Shown: positions 1 through 9,266 of the stretch, piece after piece
Layout of the letters: each line of letters begins with the position of its first letter
Position numbering within the stretch: position 1 is the stretch's first letter
Origin: Powellomyces hirtus
Taxonomy: Eukaryota; Chytridiomycota; Chytridiomycetes; Spizellomycetales; Powellomycetaceae
Assembly (NCBI GenBank): GCA_025526995.1
Contig: JAHLKG010000008.1
Location: forward strand, 1,049,205-1,113,204
Direction of reading: 5' to 3'
DNA: 64,000 nt
Notes under the pieces: model-generated
Told to the model about the DNA's origin: nothing
Database searches by the model: none
What the model saw: the letters and a program-made list of their open reading frames with translations, nothing else
Program-made: the position numbers and the translations under genes

Positions 1-478
1 GTTCTCCACGAACTTCGACTGGTTTGGGTGGTTGTTGGACTTCACATTGTGGATATTGGTCTATTGCGTGAGGGCATAGGATATCGACGTGGAAGACAGG
101 CCAAATGCCACTAATCTTTGAAGGCGAGAGATCGAGTTCATAGGTATCAGGATGATCACCTTTGGCGATGACTTTGTAGGGTCCGATCCATATAGTAGAG
201 AATCAAGGGCCTCTTCTTACGTCAACTTCGAGGTCTATACCCTTGCGATTGAGGTCAACGAAATCTCCGATATTGTATGCGATAGGAGTGCGGCCTTTGT
301 CATGTTGTCGAGCATATTCATCTTGTGCTTGACGTAGATTTTCGCGTACGATTTGGGCTATTTCTTCTTGTCCCTTATGGTATCTTTCGAGTTCGGACTT
401 ATCAACTCCGCGTAAATGAAGTTCTTGCCCTTCTAGGAGTGGATTCCATCCAGGTAAGATAACTGTGCGGCCAAGATC
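1..478 (-). pseudogene. Ty3/gypsy integrase C-terminal part, separated by a copia insertion
   Basis: On the minus strand this stretch translates to the end of a gypsy integrase: a segment reading VDLNRKGIDLEVD, the small barrel around GPYKVIAKGDHPDTYELDL, then FHVDILCPHAIDQYPQC. It continues the integrase that breaks off at 6184: sequence leading into position 478 and sequence from 6184 onward join around the 5-bp duplicate agatc. The gene runs off the left edge, so its end and the 3' LTR are not visible. The element is dead, since it is split by the copia insertion and has stops farther upstream. Confidence 0.8.
474..478. repeat. Target-site duplication, left copy (agatc)
   Basis: The five bases agatc directly before the left LTR recur at 6184-6188 directly after the right LTR. 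Removing the element and one copy restores a continuous gypsy integrase sequence (agatctacgtcgaatgg). Confidence 0.93.
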
Positions 479-843
479 TATTGGAGATATCGGCGTTTCC
501 AGTACTTTATCAGAAATGCAGAGGATTGGCCGAATTCGATGTGGCCTCCAGTATACTTCGTAAAGGGGGTTTACAGAGCTCTTCTGTGATGCAGATGACG
601 ATGTAGCGTTGTTAGATGCACGGAGATGTAATGTATGCGAATGTATTTTATGTCTTAAAGTCTTATCGGTAATGTTTCGCTTCGAGCGTTCTAAACTACT
701 TTTTTTTCAATCACGTGATCACACGTGATCCAATTCAGCTCTTAGCGTTACCGGTATCACGGTCACGCGTTCTAGCCGGAGATTCCAAATTAGGATCTAA
801 TGTAAGGACTAACGTTGAGTACGCAAGGCTCAACATTCCAATA
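479..843 (-). repeat. Copia 3' LTR
   Basis: This 365-bp LTR is bounded by the short inverted repeat TATTGGA...TCCAATA. It is nearly identical to 5819-6183. Differences I see include gaattcgat/gaatttgat, gttgttag/gttgtcag, tatgcgaa/tatgtgaa, tgtctta/tgcttta, cacgcgtt/cacgcatt and ctagcc/ctggcc. It contains the internal palindrome tcacgtgatcacacgtga (about 710-728). Confidence 0.95.
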
Positions 844-855
844 CACCCCCTGTCC
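844..855 (-). other. Polypurine-like tract next to the 3' LTR
   Basis: On the minus strand the bases just before the 3' LTR read gacagggggtg. This is the G-rich plus-strand priming tract expected there in LTR retrotransposons. It is short, so the call rests mainly on position. Confidence 0.6.
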
Positions 856-882
856 GAGCAATCGATCCGCGATGATGGGATT

Positions 883-3800
883 TTACTCATTCGGGAGCTC
901 CGTCATGGACGCTTTCGTCATTGGCGTGATGGTGTTGTCGTAGTGCTTGATGCACATGTTTTCGCGATGGTATTTGAATGCCGGGGCCGGTAAAGGCTTC
1001 GTAAGTGAGTCGGCTACCATTTCAGCAGTGGGTAAGTACTCCAGGTGAATCTCCTTGTCGATGTGATCACGAATGAAGTGATGTCGAATGTCGATGTGCT
1101 TGGTACGGGCGTGATGCACGGGATTCATTGCCAACGAGATGCATGACTGATTGTCTTCATAGATCGTTGTGGGTCGAGCATTTTCATCGAGATATTCGGG
1201 GATTTGGAGTTCTTGAAGAAGTGAGCAAAGCCAGATTGTCTCTTGAGTGGCGAATGAAAGTGCCATATATTCAGCTTTGGTAGATGAGAGAGCAACGGTG
1301 GGTTGGCGCTTCGAAGCCCAAGTAATGGGGCCTGCATTTCCAATATAGAAAAGGTAGCCAGTGATTGACCGTCGATCAATGATGTTGTTTCCCCAATCGG
1401 CATCGCTGTAGCCGTGAAGGGTGACGTTATTTCCGCCGATGCAGAGGCTGTAATCTGATGTTCCCCGTAGGTAGCGAAGAACGCGCTTTGCAGCTTGCAG
1501 ATGTTGAGGCGAAGGATTGCTTGCGAAGCAAGAAAGCATACTGACTGCGACAGCGATGTCAGGACGCGTGCATATCATCAGGTACATGAGAGAACCAACG
1601 ATTTCGCGATATTCTCCTTCTTGCGGGTTAGGTGAAGTCTTTGTATTTTCGACTTCGTAGGGTTCGAGCTTGGTCTGGTCCATCGGAGTGTTGACGGGCT
1701 TGCAATCTTGCATACCAAAGCGCTCGAGGATGTCATTTACATATGACTCTTGATCAAGATAGATGACGTGCCTTGAGTAATCGCGTCGAACTCTCATTCC
1801 TAGGTAGTGATTGACTTTGCCTAGGTCTGTCATGTTGAACTCGTTGTGCAGGGATGTCTTGATTGACGAGATTTCCAATTCGGTCTTTGCGAAAATGAGG
1901 AGATCGTCGACGTAGACGGAGATGTACTGCGATGAGTCACTTTCAGGTAGAGTTCTGATGTAGACGGCATTGTCATTTGCCAGGCGTTTGAATCCCAAAG
2001 AAGTCAGTTCTTTGTGAAGTAGGGAGTACCATTTGCACGGGGCTTGTTTCAGACCGTAGAGGGCCTTTCGGAGTCGAAGGATGGTCCCGGGCGGAAAGCC
2101 AGAGCCTTCAGGGGCATAGATTAGGATGGTCTTGGTAACAATCCCATTCAGGAATGCGGTTACTACATCCATTTGATGGCATTTCAAGCCTAGACTGGCG
2201 GCGAGAGCGAGAAGGACGCGTTGGGTAGCAATCTTGGCAACCGGAGCGTAGGTTTCGTTGTAGTCGATGCCGTAGCGTTGTTCGAAGCCTTTCACTACAA
2301 GCCGGGCCTTGTATCGTTGGGGTTGACCATTCAGGTCTCGCTTAATCTTGAATACCCATTTAGTGCGGATGGGCCGTTGATTGTGCGGTAAGGATTTGGG
2401 GTTAATGACTTCCCATGTTTCATTGGTATGAAGGGACTTCAATTCGGCATTTATGGCCTTGGTCCACTTTGGCGCGTCGTCTGATGAGAGCGCTTGTTTG
2501 TAGGTTTGGGGTTCTTCGGTACTTGCAGCCGAAAGAGCGATCGCCGTCTTCTCGTTGATGTAGTCAGCGAAGACTGTCAAATGATTGACATTTTTGAGCG
2601 GTTCCCATGTATTATCTTCGTCTTCGAATCCTAGCCATTTGCAGAGGAATTCGGGGGCTTCCGGGCCATCACGTGAGTCGAGAATCTCTTCGACTTTGTA
2701 GAGTTCTTCAGGCGGAATGTAGTCTTTCGCGAGTTCGAGTGCTGAGATTTTGTCGAACGTTACATCGTGAGAAATGACTATTTCTTGACGGTTGTCATCC
2801 CAACAGCGGTAAGCGCCGTCAAATTTGTAACCGATGAGTTTGAGACGTGTGGCGCGCGGTGCCAACTTTGAGACTTGTTTTCTCTTGACGAGATGCACAA
2901 AGGCATCAGCCCAAATCACACGAAGGTGAGAAAGTGAGGGCTCTTCGCCGTTGAGCCGTTCGTACGGCGAAATGTTGTTATTGGACTTGTGGGGTAGGCG
3001 ATTCCGTAAGTAGACTGATGTAGCCGCTAACTCGGTCCAGAGTTGTTTCGGAATGCCGTATGAGTGTTCCAATGAACGAACGGTGTCGAACAGGGTGAGG
3101 TTGAACCTTTCAGCTACACTGTTGGACTGTGGGGAATCTGCAGCGGTGAGTTCGTGCAGGATGCCCTTTTTTGAAATGAATTCTTTCAGATTGTGATTGA
3201 CAAACTCCCCCCCTCGATCGGAATGAAGTCGTCTGACCCTTTGGTTGGTCTGTTTTTCGATGAAATTGATGAATTCAATCAATTTTGCAGTAGATTCGCT
3301 CTTCGTCTTCAAGAAGAAGATCCATGTGAAGCGTGAATAGTCATCGATCACAACGAGGGCATATTTCTCATCGCCAACCGTGGGTATGTGCGGACCGTTC
3401 AGGTCGAAATGTAGGCAATCGAGTGGCGTCTTGGACCGTGTCATCGTACCGTTGAATGGTGAGCGCTTGTGCTTACCAAACTCGCAACCCTTGCAGACTT
3501 TGTTGGTCATTGGGAGCTTGAGTTGCTTCATGATGTGAGTGCCTGGATGGCCCAATCGGTGATGCCAGAGGGTTCCTTCGTTGACAGGAGAAAAGGGACC
3601 AAAACAAGCCCCAGAAGAAGCCGCCGAAGCAGCGGCTGCGGCGGCGGCGCCATCGGCGGATGGTGCCCCCGAGGGGGCACCATCTTCAGCATCATCCGAT
3701 GCTTTTGGGGCGGCCGGCCCCCCACCACAGCACCCACAACTCTCACTGGAGAGTATGGGGCCGGCTGGCCCCCCATTCGGGGCGGCCGGCCCCTCCGACG

Positions 3801-3960
3801 TGGCTTGGAGCGGGGTAGAACGCGTGACCACCATACTGGTAACGTCTGTCGACAGGTTGAGCGCTTGAATCGATGTATCGGACGCGTGTGTCGGTACATT
3901 GGACGCGTTTGTCCATTTTGTCAGTTCGGTAGATGTATTTTTTGACGTGTGTTGGTACAT
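883..3960 (-). CDS. Copia Pol: integrase, chromodomain, reverse transcriptase, RNase H
   Basis: The 1025-residue frame is the catalytic half of a copia polyprotein. Residues 1-125 are a low-complexity Ala/Gly/Pro linker. The integrase zinc-binding segment follows (WHHRLGHPGTH...CKGCEFGKHK, 132-165), then the core with D186, D248 (SDRGGEF) and E284 (SPQSNSVAERF). Residues 421-470 are a chromodomain (YKVEEILDSR, EFLCKWLGFEDEDNTWEP), unusual in copia. The RT spans about 485-740 with YVDD at 683-686. RNase H follows with GYSDADWG, LSSTKAEYMA and the ENMCIKH-type tail. It overlaps the upstream Gag-protease frame by about 218 bp, so expression needs a frameshift or splice. The ATG at 3960 may therefore not be a true start. 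Confidence 0.95.
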   Translation of the reverse strand: MYQHTSKNTSTELTKWTNASNVPTHASDTSIQALNLSTDVTSMVVTRSTPLQATSEGPAAPNGGPAGPILSSESCGCCGGGPAAPKASDDAEDGAPSGAPSADGAAAAAAASAASSGACFGPFSPVNEGTLWHHRLGHPGTHIMKQLKLPMTNKVCKGCEFGKHKRSPFNGTMTRSKTPLDCLHFDLNGPHIPTVGDEKYALVVIDDYSRFTWIFFLKTKSESTAKLIEFINFIEKQTNQRVRRLHSDRGGEFVNHNLKEFISKKGILHELTAADSPQSNSVAERFNLTLFDTVRSLEHSYGIPKQLWTELAATSVYLRNRLPHKSNNNISPYERLNGEEPSLSHLRVIWADAFVHLVKRKQVSKLAPRATRLKLIGYKFDGAYRCWDDNRQEIVISHDVTFDKISALELAKDYIPPEELYKVEEILDSRDGPEAPEFLCKWLGFEDEDNTWEPLKNVNHLTVFADYINEKTAIALSAASTEEPQTYKQALSSDDAPKWTKAINAELKSLHTNETWEVINPKSLPHNQRPIRTKWVFKIKRDLNGQPQRYKARLVVKGFEQRYGIDYNETYAPVAKIATQRVLLALAASLGLKCHQMDVVTAFLNGIVTKTILIYAPEGSGFPPGTILRLRKALYGLKQAPCKWYSLLHKELTSLGFKRLANDNAVYIRTLPESDSSQYISVYVDDLLIFAKTELEISSIKTSLHNEFNMTDLGKVNHYLGMRVRRDYSRHVIYLDQESYVNDILERFGMQDCKPVNTPMDQTKLEPYEVENTKTSPNPQEGEYREIVGSLMYLMICTRPDIAVAVSMLSCFASNPSPQHLQAAKRVLRYLRGTSDYSLCIGGNNVTLHGYSDADWGNNIIDRRSITGYLFYIGNAGPITWASKRQPTVALSSTKAEYMALSFATQETIWLCSLLQELQIPEYLDENARPTTIYEDNQSCISLAMNPVHHARTKHIDIRHHFIRDHIDKEIHLEYLPTAEMVADSLTKPLPAPAFKYHRENMCIKHYDNTITPMTKASMTELPNE
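2551..2700 (-). other. Chromodomain segment within copia Pol
   Basis: Residues 421-470 of the Pol frame (YKVEEILDSRDGPEAPEF, KWLGFEDEDNTWEP, FADYI) carry the aromatic cage pattern (Y..E.IL, KW.G, TWEP..N) of chromodomains. These modules bind methylated histone tails. In gypsy chromoviruses the domain ends the integrase. Here it lies between the integrase and the RT. Confidence 0.88.
3620..3800. other. GC-rich hairpin-prone block at the Gag/Pol frame switch
   Basis: Runs such as gggggcacc, ggggcggccggcccccca and ggccggctggccccccat form several strong potential stems. The block encodes the Ala/Gly/Pro linker of Pol and lies where the Gag-protease frame (ending at 3743) overlaps Pol. Nearby, the motif acgcgtccaatgtac(c) recurs in tandem (about 3885-3975). 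It may promote frameshifting or be an acquired low-complexity insertion. Confidence 0.5.
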
Positions 3961-5704
3961 TGGACGCGTGTGTCCTTGAGCGAGTTTGAGTAACTAAAGC
4001 CATCGGAGTTGGCAAGATGTGATACATTCCTCGAACAAGAGGTATGGTGATGTCGTTCGTAGTGCCATTGCAGTCTTGAATGATAGCGCTCTCATCTTCA
4101 AAGGTGACTCTCTTTCCATCTTTGGTGAGTGCGGAGACCGAGATGAGAGTCTTGGCGAGCTTCGGAACGTAGAGAACATCTGTGAGGGGTACATCTCCAT
4201 CTGGAAGCTTCAAGATAGCGTTCCCTTTCGCTTCGGCATCGAGAAAGGCGTTGTTTCCAAATCTGACGCGCGTTGAGTGCTCTTCGTAGGATTCGAGAAT
4301 GGAAATGTCATTCGTCATGTGCTGTGAGCAGCCCGAATCCAGGTAAGCCAATGTAGTGGCGTTATGTGCTTCTGCAATGTTGGCATTAGCAGCGGGTTTT
4401 AAGGCTTCGACTGCCTTGGCTTTGAGGGGACAATTGAATGGGGTATGTTCATTCGAATTGCATAACCAACAGGGGAAGTTCTGTCTCTTCTTCGAGTCTG
4501 TGGTCTTCTTCGCGTCGGTCTTCTTGTGACTTGAGCCGTCTTTCTTTGAAGGTTGGGCTTCAAGCGCGATGTTTTCGCTCTTCTTGGCGAAACGGTTGTT
4601 TTGGTTACTCTTGTTACTACCGTTATCCAGACGCTTGGCAGCTGCCATGAGGCCATGGAGATCCTTGAAACTTTGAGTTCTGACGAGCTCTGCATGATGT
4701 TCATTCATTCCGCGAAGATAGAACCACTTGTAAATTTCGAACGGCACCTTCAAGGGGATTTGACTTGTGATCTTCGTGAATGAGGTATTGTACTGCGAGA
4801 TGGAATGACTTCCTTGTCGGAGTCTTTCAAGTTGAGTGAGCAAAGTTTCTTCGTGATCGCTTGGTTGGTAACGCGAGAGGAAAGGAGGCTTGAAGGATTC
4901 CCAATCCGTGATGGGCTCCACCATCCCTTGTTTGGCATCTTTCTGGTGATTACGATACCATTGTTTTGCTTCGCCAGAGAGCTTCGTGAAGATGAATGAG
5001 AGTTGTTCTTCTTCAGATACAGGTTTTAGGCGAAAGACTAGAGTAAGTTGATCGATGAAGTCGCCGAGTTTTGAGAGATTTCCCGTCCCGTCGAATGTAG
5101 ATACTGCATCGATTGCAGATTTGAAGTATGCGAATGATGTACGTTGTGCGTCCCGATCATTGCTCTTTCTGCTGCTCGTAGTTGTTGTGCTCTCCGTTGA
5201 GGAAGACGGACGAAAGTGAGGGGCAACTGGGGCTTCAACTTCGCCGTGAGTAATGTGTTGATGTCGAAAAGCGTACTCAAGGTCCGCTTTTGGGCTTCTC
5301 ATCGGTGAAACGGCCGTAGAATGACCACCGATATGAGGCTTTTCGTATTTCTCGGGTGGTTGATGGGAAGTTGATGTAGCGAGAGGGTTTGAACTAGTCA
5401 ATAAAGTCCTCTCCAAGCTGTCCATCCAATGGTCGAGCTTTTCGTCGATTTCCATCTTGAACCTCCGCAGAATTTCCATGACAATGTCAGTCGGTACTTC
5501 GGACGGTACTATCACCGAGTCTGCATGAATTTCTCCATGATTCATCTCATCCACATCGGCATCTGCGTCGTGGGAATCATGATAGATCGAGGCATTGATA
5601 TTAACGTCTTCTTCAGCATCAGGATCCCGTTGGGCTTCTCGTGTGGCTTGACGGGCTTGTTGGCGGGTCTGCACTCCTAGAATGGGAGATCTTGCAGTAG
5701 GCAT
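3743..5704 (-). CDS. Copia Gag and aspartic protease
   Basis: The frame encodes 653 residues from the ATG at 5704. The N-terminal 360 residues are Gag-like, with a retrotrans_gag core (TFDGTGNLSKLGDFIDQL, SGEAKQWYRN, LTQLERLRQGS). A Cys-knuckle CWLCNSNEHTPFNC follows, then the protease active site YLDSGCSQHM and the LISVSALTKDG and GMYHIL segments that precede the integrase in copia. The last 70 residues read antisense-like, low-complexity sequence and overlap the Pol frame. The true end of translation depends on how Pol is expressed. The frame lies just downstream of the primer-binding site, as expected. Confidence 0.92.
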   Translation of the reverse strand: MPTARSPILGVQTRQQARQATREAQRDPDAEEDVNINASIYHDSHDADADVDEMNHGEIHADSVIVPSEVPTDIVMEILRRFKMEIDEKLDHWMDSLERTLLTSSNPLATSTSHQPPEKYEKPHIGGHSTAVSPMRSPKADLEYAFRHQHITHGEVEAPVAPHFRPSSSTESTTTTSSRKSNDRDAQRTSFAYFKSAIDAVSTFDGTGNLSKLGDFIDQLTLVFRLKPVSEEEQLSFIFTKLSGEAKQWYRNHQKDAKQGMVEPITDWESFKPPFLSRYQPSDHEETLLTQLERLRQGSHSISQYNTSFTKITSQIPLKVPFEIYKWFYLRGMNEHHAELVRTQSFKDLHGLMAAAKRLDNGSNKSNQNNRFAKKSENIALEAQPSKKDGSSHKKTDAKKTTDSKKRQNFPCWLCNSNEHTPFNCPLKAKAVEALKPAANANIAEAHNATTLAYLDSGCSQHMTNDISILESYEEHSTRVRFGNNAFLDAEAKGNAILKLPDGDVPLTDVLYVPKLAKTLISVSALTKDGKRVTFEDESAIIQDCNGTTNDITIPLVRGMYHILPTPMALVTQTRSRTHASNVPTHVKKYIYRTDKMDKRVQCTDTRVRYIDSSAQPVDRRYQYGGHAFYPAPSHVGGAGRPEWGASRPHTLQ

Positions 5705-5805
5705 CTTGACGGTGTGCTCGGTACTTTCTTGGCACTTGAATTTGACGGAAGACTTGTAGTTTACAGGTTTTACGAAGGGAGAATGATTCGAATTCGACCG
5801 GTCTC

Positions 5806-5818
5806 AGGGCTCATAACC
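5806..5818 (-). other. Copia primer-binding site (half-tRNA iMet type)
   Basis: Read on the minus strand, the bases following the 5' LTR are ggttatgagccct. This is the complement of a tRNA anticodon arm containing CAT (agggctcataacc). Copia-type elements are known to prime from an internal fragment of initiator tRNA-Met, and this matches that pattern. Confidence 0.8.
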
Positions 5819-6183
5819 TATTGGAGATATCGGCGTTTCCAGTACTTTATCAGAAATGCAGAGGATTGGCCGAATTTGATGTGGCCTCCAGTATACTTCG
5901 TAAAGGGGGTTTACAGAGCTCTTCTGTGATGCAGATGACGATGTAGCGTTGTCAGATGCACGGAGATGTAATGTATGTGAATGTATTTTATGCTTTAAAG
6001 TCTTATCGGTAATGTTTCGCTTCGAGCGTTCTAAACTACTTTTTTTTCAATCACGTGATCACACGTGATCCAATTCAGCTCTTAGCGTTACCGGTATCAC
6101 GGTCACGCATTCTGGCCGGAGATTCCAAATTAGGATCTAATGTAAGGACTAACGTTGAGTACGCAAGGCTCAACATTCCAATA
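5819..6183 (-). repeat. Copia 5' LTR
   Basis: This is the second 365-bp LTR with the same TATTGGA...TCCAATA ends, adjacent to the primer-binding site. It is followed at 6184-6188 by the target duplicate agatc. Confidence 0.95.
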
Positions 6184-7809
6184 AGATCTACGTCGAATGG
6201 TGTCAGGCCTTCATATTCGCTTCTAGGGGCAGTGTTGAAGGTGAACTCGACAAGCGGGAGTAGTTTCTTCCAATTGCTTCTATCGTAGTTGAGATACTGT
6301 TTGAAAATTCTCTTCAGTGTTTAGATGGCTCGTTCAACTTTTCCGTCAGTTTGTTGATGTCGAGCTGTGGCGAATTCATGCTTAACGCCAAGTAATATAT
6401 CAAAAGCGAGGAAAAAATCTGAAAGTGCTCGAGGTTTGCGGTCCGTAACAAAGACTTTTGGGGTCCCGACGTATTTCCATACTTGATCCAGAAAAACGGC
6501 AGCAAGTTCTTTACCACCAATGTTTTTGTCAACAGCTGAAAGAATAGCACGTCCCGATAGATAATCGATGCAGGCAAGACATGCTTCATCTCCGATGTAG
6601 AAGATATCAAATCCAATAGTATGCCATCTTCCCAGTGGAACAGGAAGTGGTCGTAGAAATCCGTAACGGCGATGACCAGGTTTGAATGGTCGGCAGGATT
6701 TGCATGTTCCGACATACTTCATGATGTCTTGTCTAACGTTGGGCCAATAATAATCGACGAGAATTCGGGCGAGTGTTTTCTTAACGCCGAGATGACCTCC
6801 AGTGGCTAAATCATCGTGAAATTGTCGTAAGACTTTTGGGCGTAGGCTTTCAGGTACGTAAAGACGTCCTTCATGTCGAGCGATTCCATCTTGGAAAGTA
6901 TATCGTCGTTCTCTTGCGGTCTTTTCGTGATCAGGTTTCCGACAGATCTCTTCAAGATATTCAGAATAGGGATCTGTAGCTAAAGCTTGTTTCCATTCCT
7001 CGGTAGAATATGTTGGCGTCGTGCGAAGATCTACCGTTGTGCCGACTATAGCGGGAATGCCATCTATCATATTGTTGATTTGAGTATGCATATCAATGCG
7101 TCTTTGACATTCGACACAACGTGGAGCGTAAATAGCACTTCGGGAGAGAATGTCCGCAATATGATTCCACCTCCCTGGAATGTATTGGATCGTAAAGTCG
7201 TATTCTTGGAGAATTTCGACCCATCGAGCTTGTCTTCGGCTAAGATGAGGTTGTGTTTGAATAAATTCTATGCCTTTGTGATTGCTGAAGCACCAAAACG
7301 GTCGTCCAACCAAGTATGGTCTATTAGCTACAAGCATCTTGACTAATGCAAGTAGTTCTTGTTCGTGTGTCGGATACCGAGTCTCAGCGCCCTTTGACAG
7401 GTCGGAGGCGAGGTAATTGTTTCCATTCGCCGACAAGACAAGGAAGATTTGTTGGTATGGTCTCGTCATCATATGGTTGTCCGATCCATCCAGCAATAGC
7501 GTAGCCAGACGAATCTGTGTAGACGTAGATGGGTTTACTTTCATCGATAGTTGCTAGAGCTGGCGCGTTGATAAGTGCTTCTTTCAGTTTCTGGAATGCT
7601 TGCTTTTGATCGGCTTCCCATTGGAACTTGACTTTTGCCGATTGAATGTTGGATAATGGAAGAGCAATATTCGAATAATCTTTGACAAAGTCGAGGAAAT
7701 AGTTGGCGAGGCCAAGGAATGATTGAACTCCTTTTGTTGTCGTAGGTCTAGGCCAGTCCTTAATCACTTGGATCTTCGAAGGGGCAATGCGAATTCCATT
7801 TCGGCCCAA
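6184..7809 (-). pseudogene. Gypsy RT thumb, RNase H and integrase
   Basis: From 7809 the frame reads the end of RT (GVQSFLGLANYF) and the RNase H start (PIYVYTDSSGYAIAGW). It then shifts frame near 7470 into LASDLSKGAETRYPTHEQELLALV, the chromovirus-type RNase H motif. The zinc-binding integrase segment (HDDLATGGHLGVKKTLARI...CKSCRPFKP) and catalytic core (FDIFY, VTDRKPRALS, HQQTDGKVERA) follow. A stop codon at 6319-6321 lies directly after the conserved VERAI, after which TLKRIFKQYLNYDRSNW continues in frame. At 6184 the copia element interrupts the gene. Confidence 0.88.
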
Positions 7810-7821
7810 GACGTGTCCACA

Positions 7822-9204
7822 TTATTCAACTTCCGGCACGGTCCAGACACATTTAGACGGTTTGATGTAAAGTTGATGTTCTTCGAGCTTCTTGAGGACT
7901 AAGTCTACATGTTTCTGATGTTCCTCTTGTGTCTTTGAGAAGATGAGGATATCGTTGAGGTATGAATTAACGAAGTCATCGTAGTCTTTGTGGAAAATTT
8001 TGTTCATTAATCGTTGGAATGCGGCAGGAGCATTGGTTAAGCCGGAAGGCATGACGAGATATTCAAAATGACCAAATCTTGTACATATGGCGGTCTTTTC
8101 CCGATCTTGTTTTCGGATGAGTAAACAATGGTAGGCTTCCTTAATATCAATAAGACTGAAGTATTCGCATCCTTGAATTCGATCGCGCATTTCGCGGATG
8201 TTTGGAAGAGGTGTTCGATCTTTCTTTGTGACGGAGTTGAGACCTCGATAGTCCCAACAAATACGTAATCCTCCATCTTTCTTTTTGGCGAAAACGACAC
8301 TAGCTCCCCATGGGCTTGAGGAGTGCTGTATCCATCCTTTCTCGAGCATCAGTTGAATTTGCTTTTTCAGTTCGGCTAATTCTTCCTTATTCATGTGGCG
8401 GAGAGGTTGCCAGACAGGTTCAGCGCCTTCGACGAGTTCGATTTGGAAATTATCTTCTCCCCGATCAGGTGGTAAGCCTTGCGGTTCCTTGAACAGAGTA
8501 TCAACATACTTTTCCAGAGAATCTTTCAAGAGTTCAGGATTTCCCTTAAACCGTTCAGGATCCTCCGAAATTTCGTTGAGAGCCAATCGGCAGACAGTAT
8601 TGTCTTCAAATTTATTTCGTCGCCAGGCTTTGTTGAATCGCTTAGATGTAACTTTGATCATTTGGATATTGCAATGAGCAACGGCTTTGGTGAATACAGA
8701 TTGTTTCGTAGATGGAGTAGTGTCAAAATGAGAAAGACAATTCTTAGGGAGAAAGTCTAAGGGTTGCCATTTTTGTGATGTTCGTTCGCATTTGATGGTG
8801 ACGGAGCGTGATGCGTTTGGTATCTGTGAGTGATTAGTAAAACGAAGAATAGGTTGTTTTTCGTGTAAGTATTGTTCAGCGTAAGTAAAGAGATTCCAGA
8901 AAGGTGTTCCGATGATCGCATCGTATATAAGATCACTGACGAGCCATGGGAGTTGTCCAACCATAAAAGGCGAACAAGATTCAATGTTCCAAAGTTCTAA
9001 CGGTTCGGAGACAACGGTGTCTAGGAGAATTTGAGATTTTTTGTCGGCCAGAGTTGATTGTTGTGATTCGGTAGGCCTAGTTTCGAATTTATGTTTTTTG
9101 ACGAAGGTCTTGTCGAGAAACATTCCCGTTGCTCCGCTATCGAACAATACTCGGGCAAATTTCTTTCCAATACGGCCATGTGCAATCCATAATCCGGTGG
9201 CCAA
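7822..9204 (-). pseudogene. Gypsy protease and reverse transcriptase with altered catalytic motif
   Basis: The 460-residue frame has a retropepsin site near the N-terminus (VLFDSGATGMFLD). The RT core follows: GGLRICWDYRGLN, IDIKEAYHCLLI, MPSGLTNAPAAFQRLMN, then NSYLNDILIFSK where active enzymes have YxDD. The first Asp of the pair is Asn (codon AAC instead of GAC), which should abolish polymerisation. The frame ends at a TAA inside the conserved VEYCGH-type segment, and the thumb resumes in another frame at 7809. It is the middle of the minus-strand gypsy element. Confidence 0.88.
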
Positions 9205-9266
9205 AGGTTTCCACGCATCTTGAACGGTAGGTAGATATGAAGGCCAAACAGAGCTACCGATGGGCT

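Larger units (their letters stand above)
479..6183 (-). mobile_element. Nearly intact Ty1/copia LTR retrotransposon with a chromodomain
   Basis: The element has two 365-bp LTRs (479-843 and 5819-6183), 5-bp target duplications agatc at 474-478 and 6184-6188, a primer-binding site and a purine tract next to the inner LTR edges, and two long minus-strand frames. These are Gag-protease (5704 to 3743) and integrase-chromodomain-RT-RNase H (3960 to 883). The order protease, integrase, RT, RNase H is diagnostic of Ty1/copia. By eye the two LTRs differ at about seven positions, which suggests recent insertion. It sits inside a gypsy integrase gene. The integrase, RT and RNase H motifs look intact; what is unclear is how the second frame is expressed. 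Confidence 0.95.

Noticed and set aside
3469..3945. Plus-strand frames over the GC block in copia Pol
   Set aside because: They are antisense to a continuous Pol frame and due only to high GC content.
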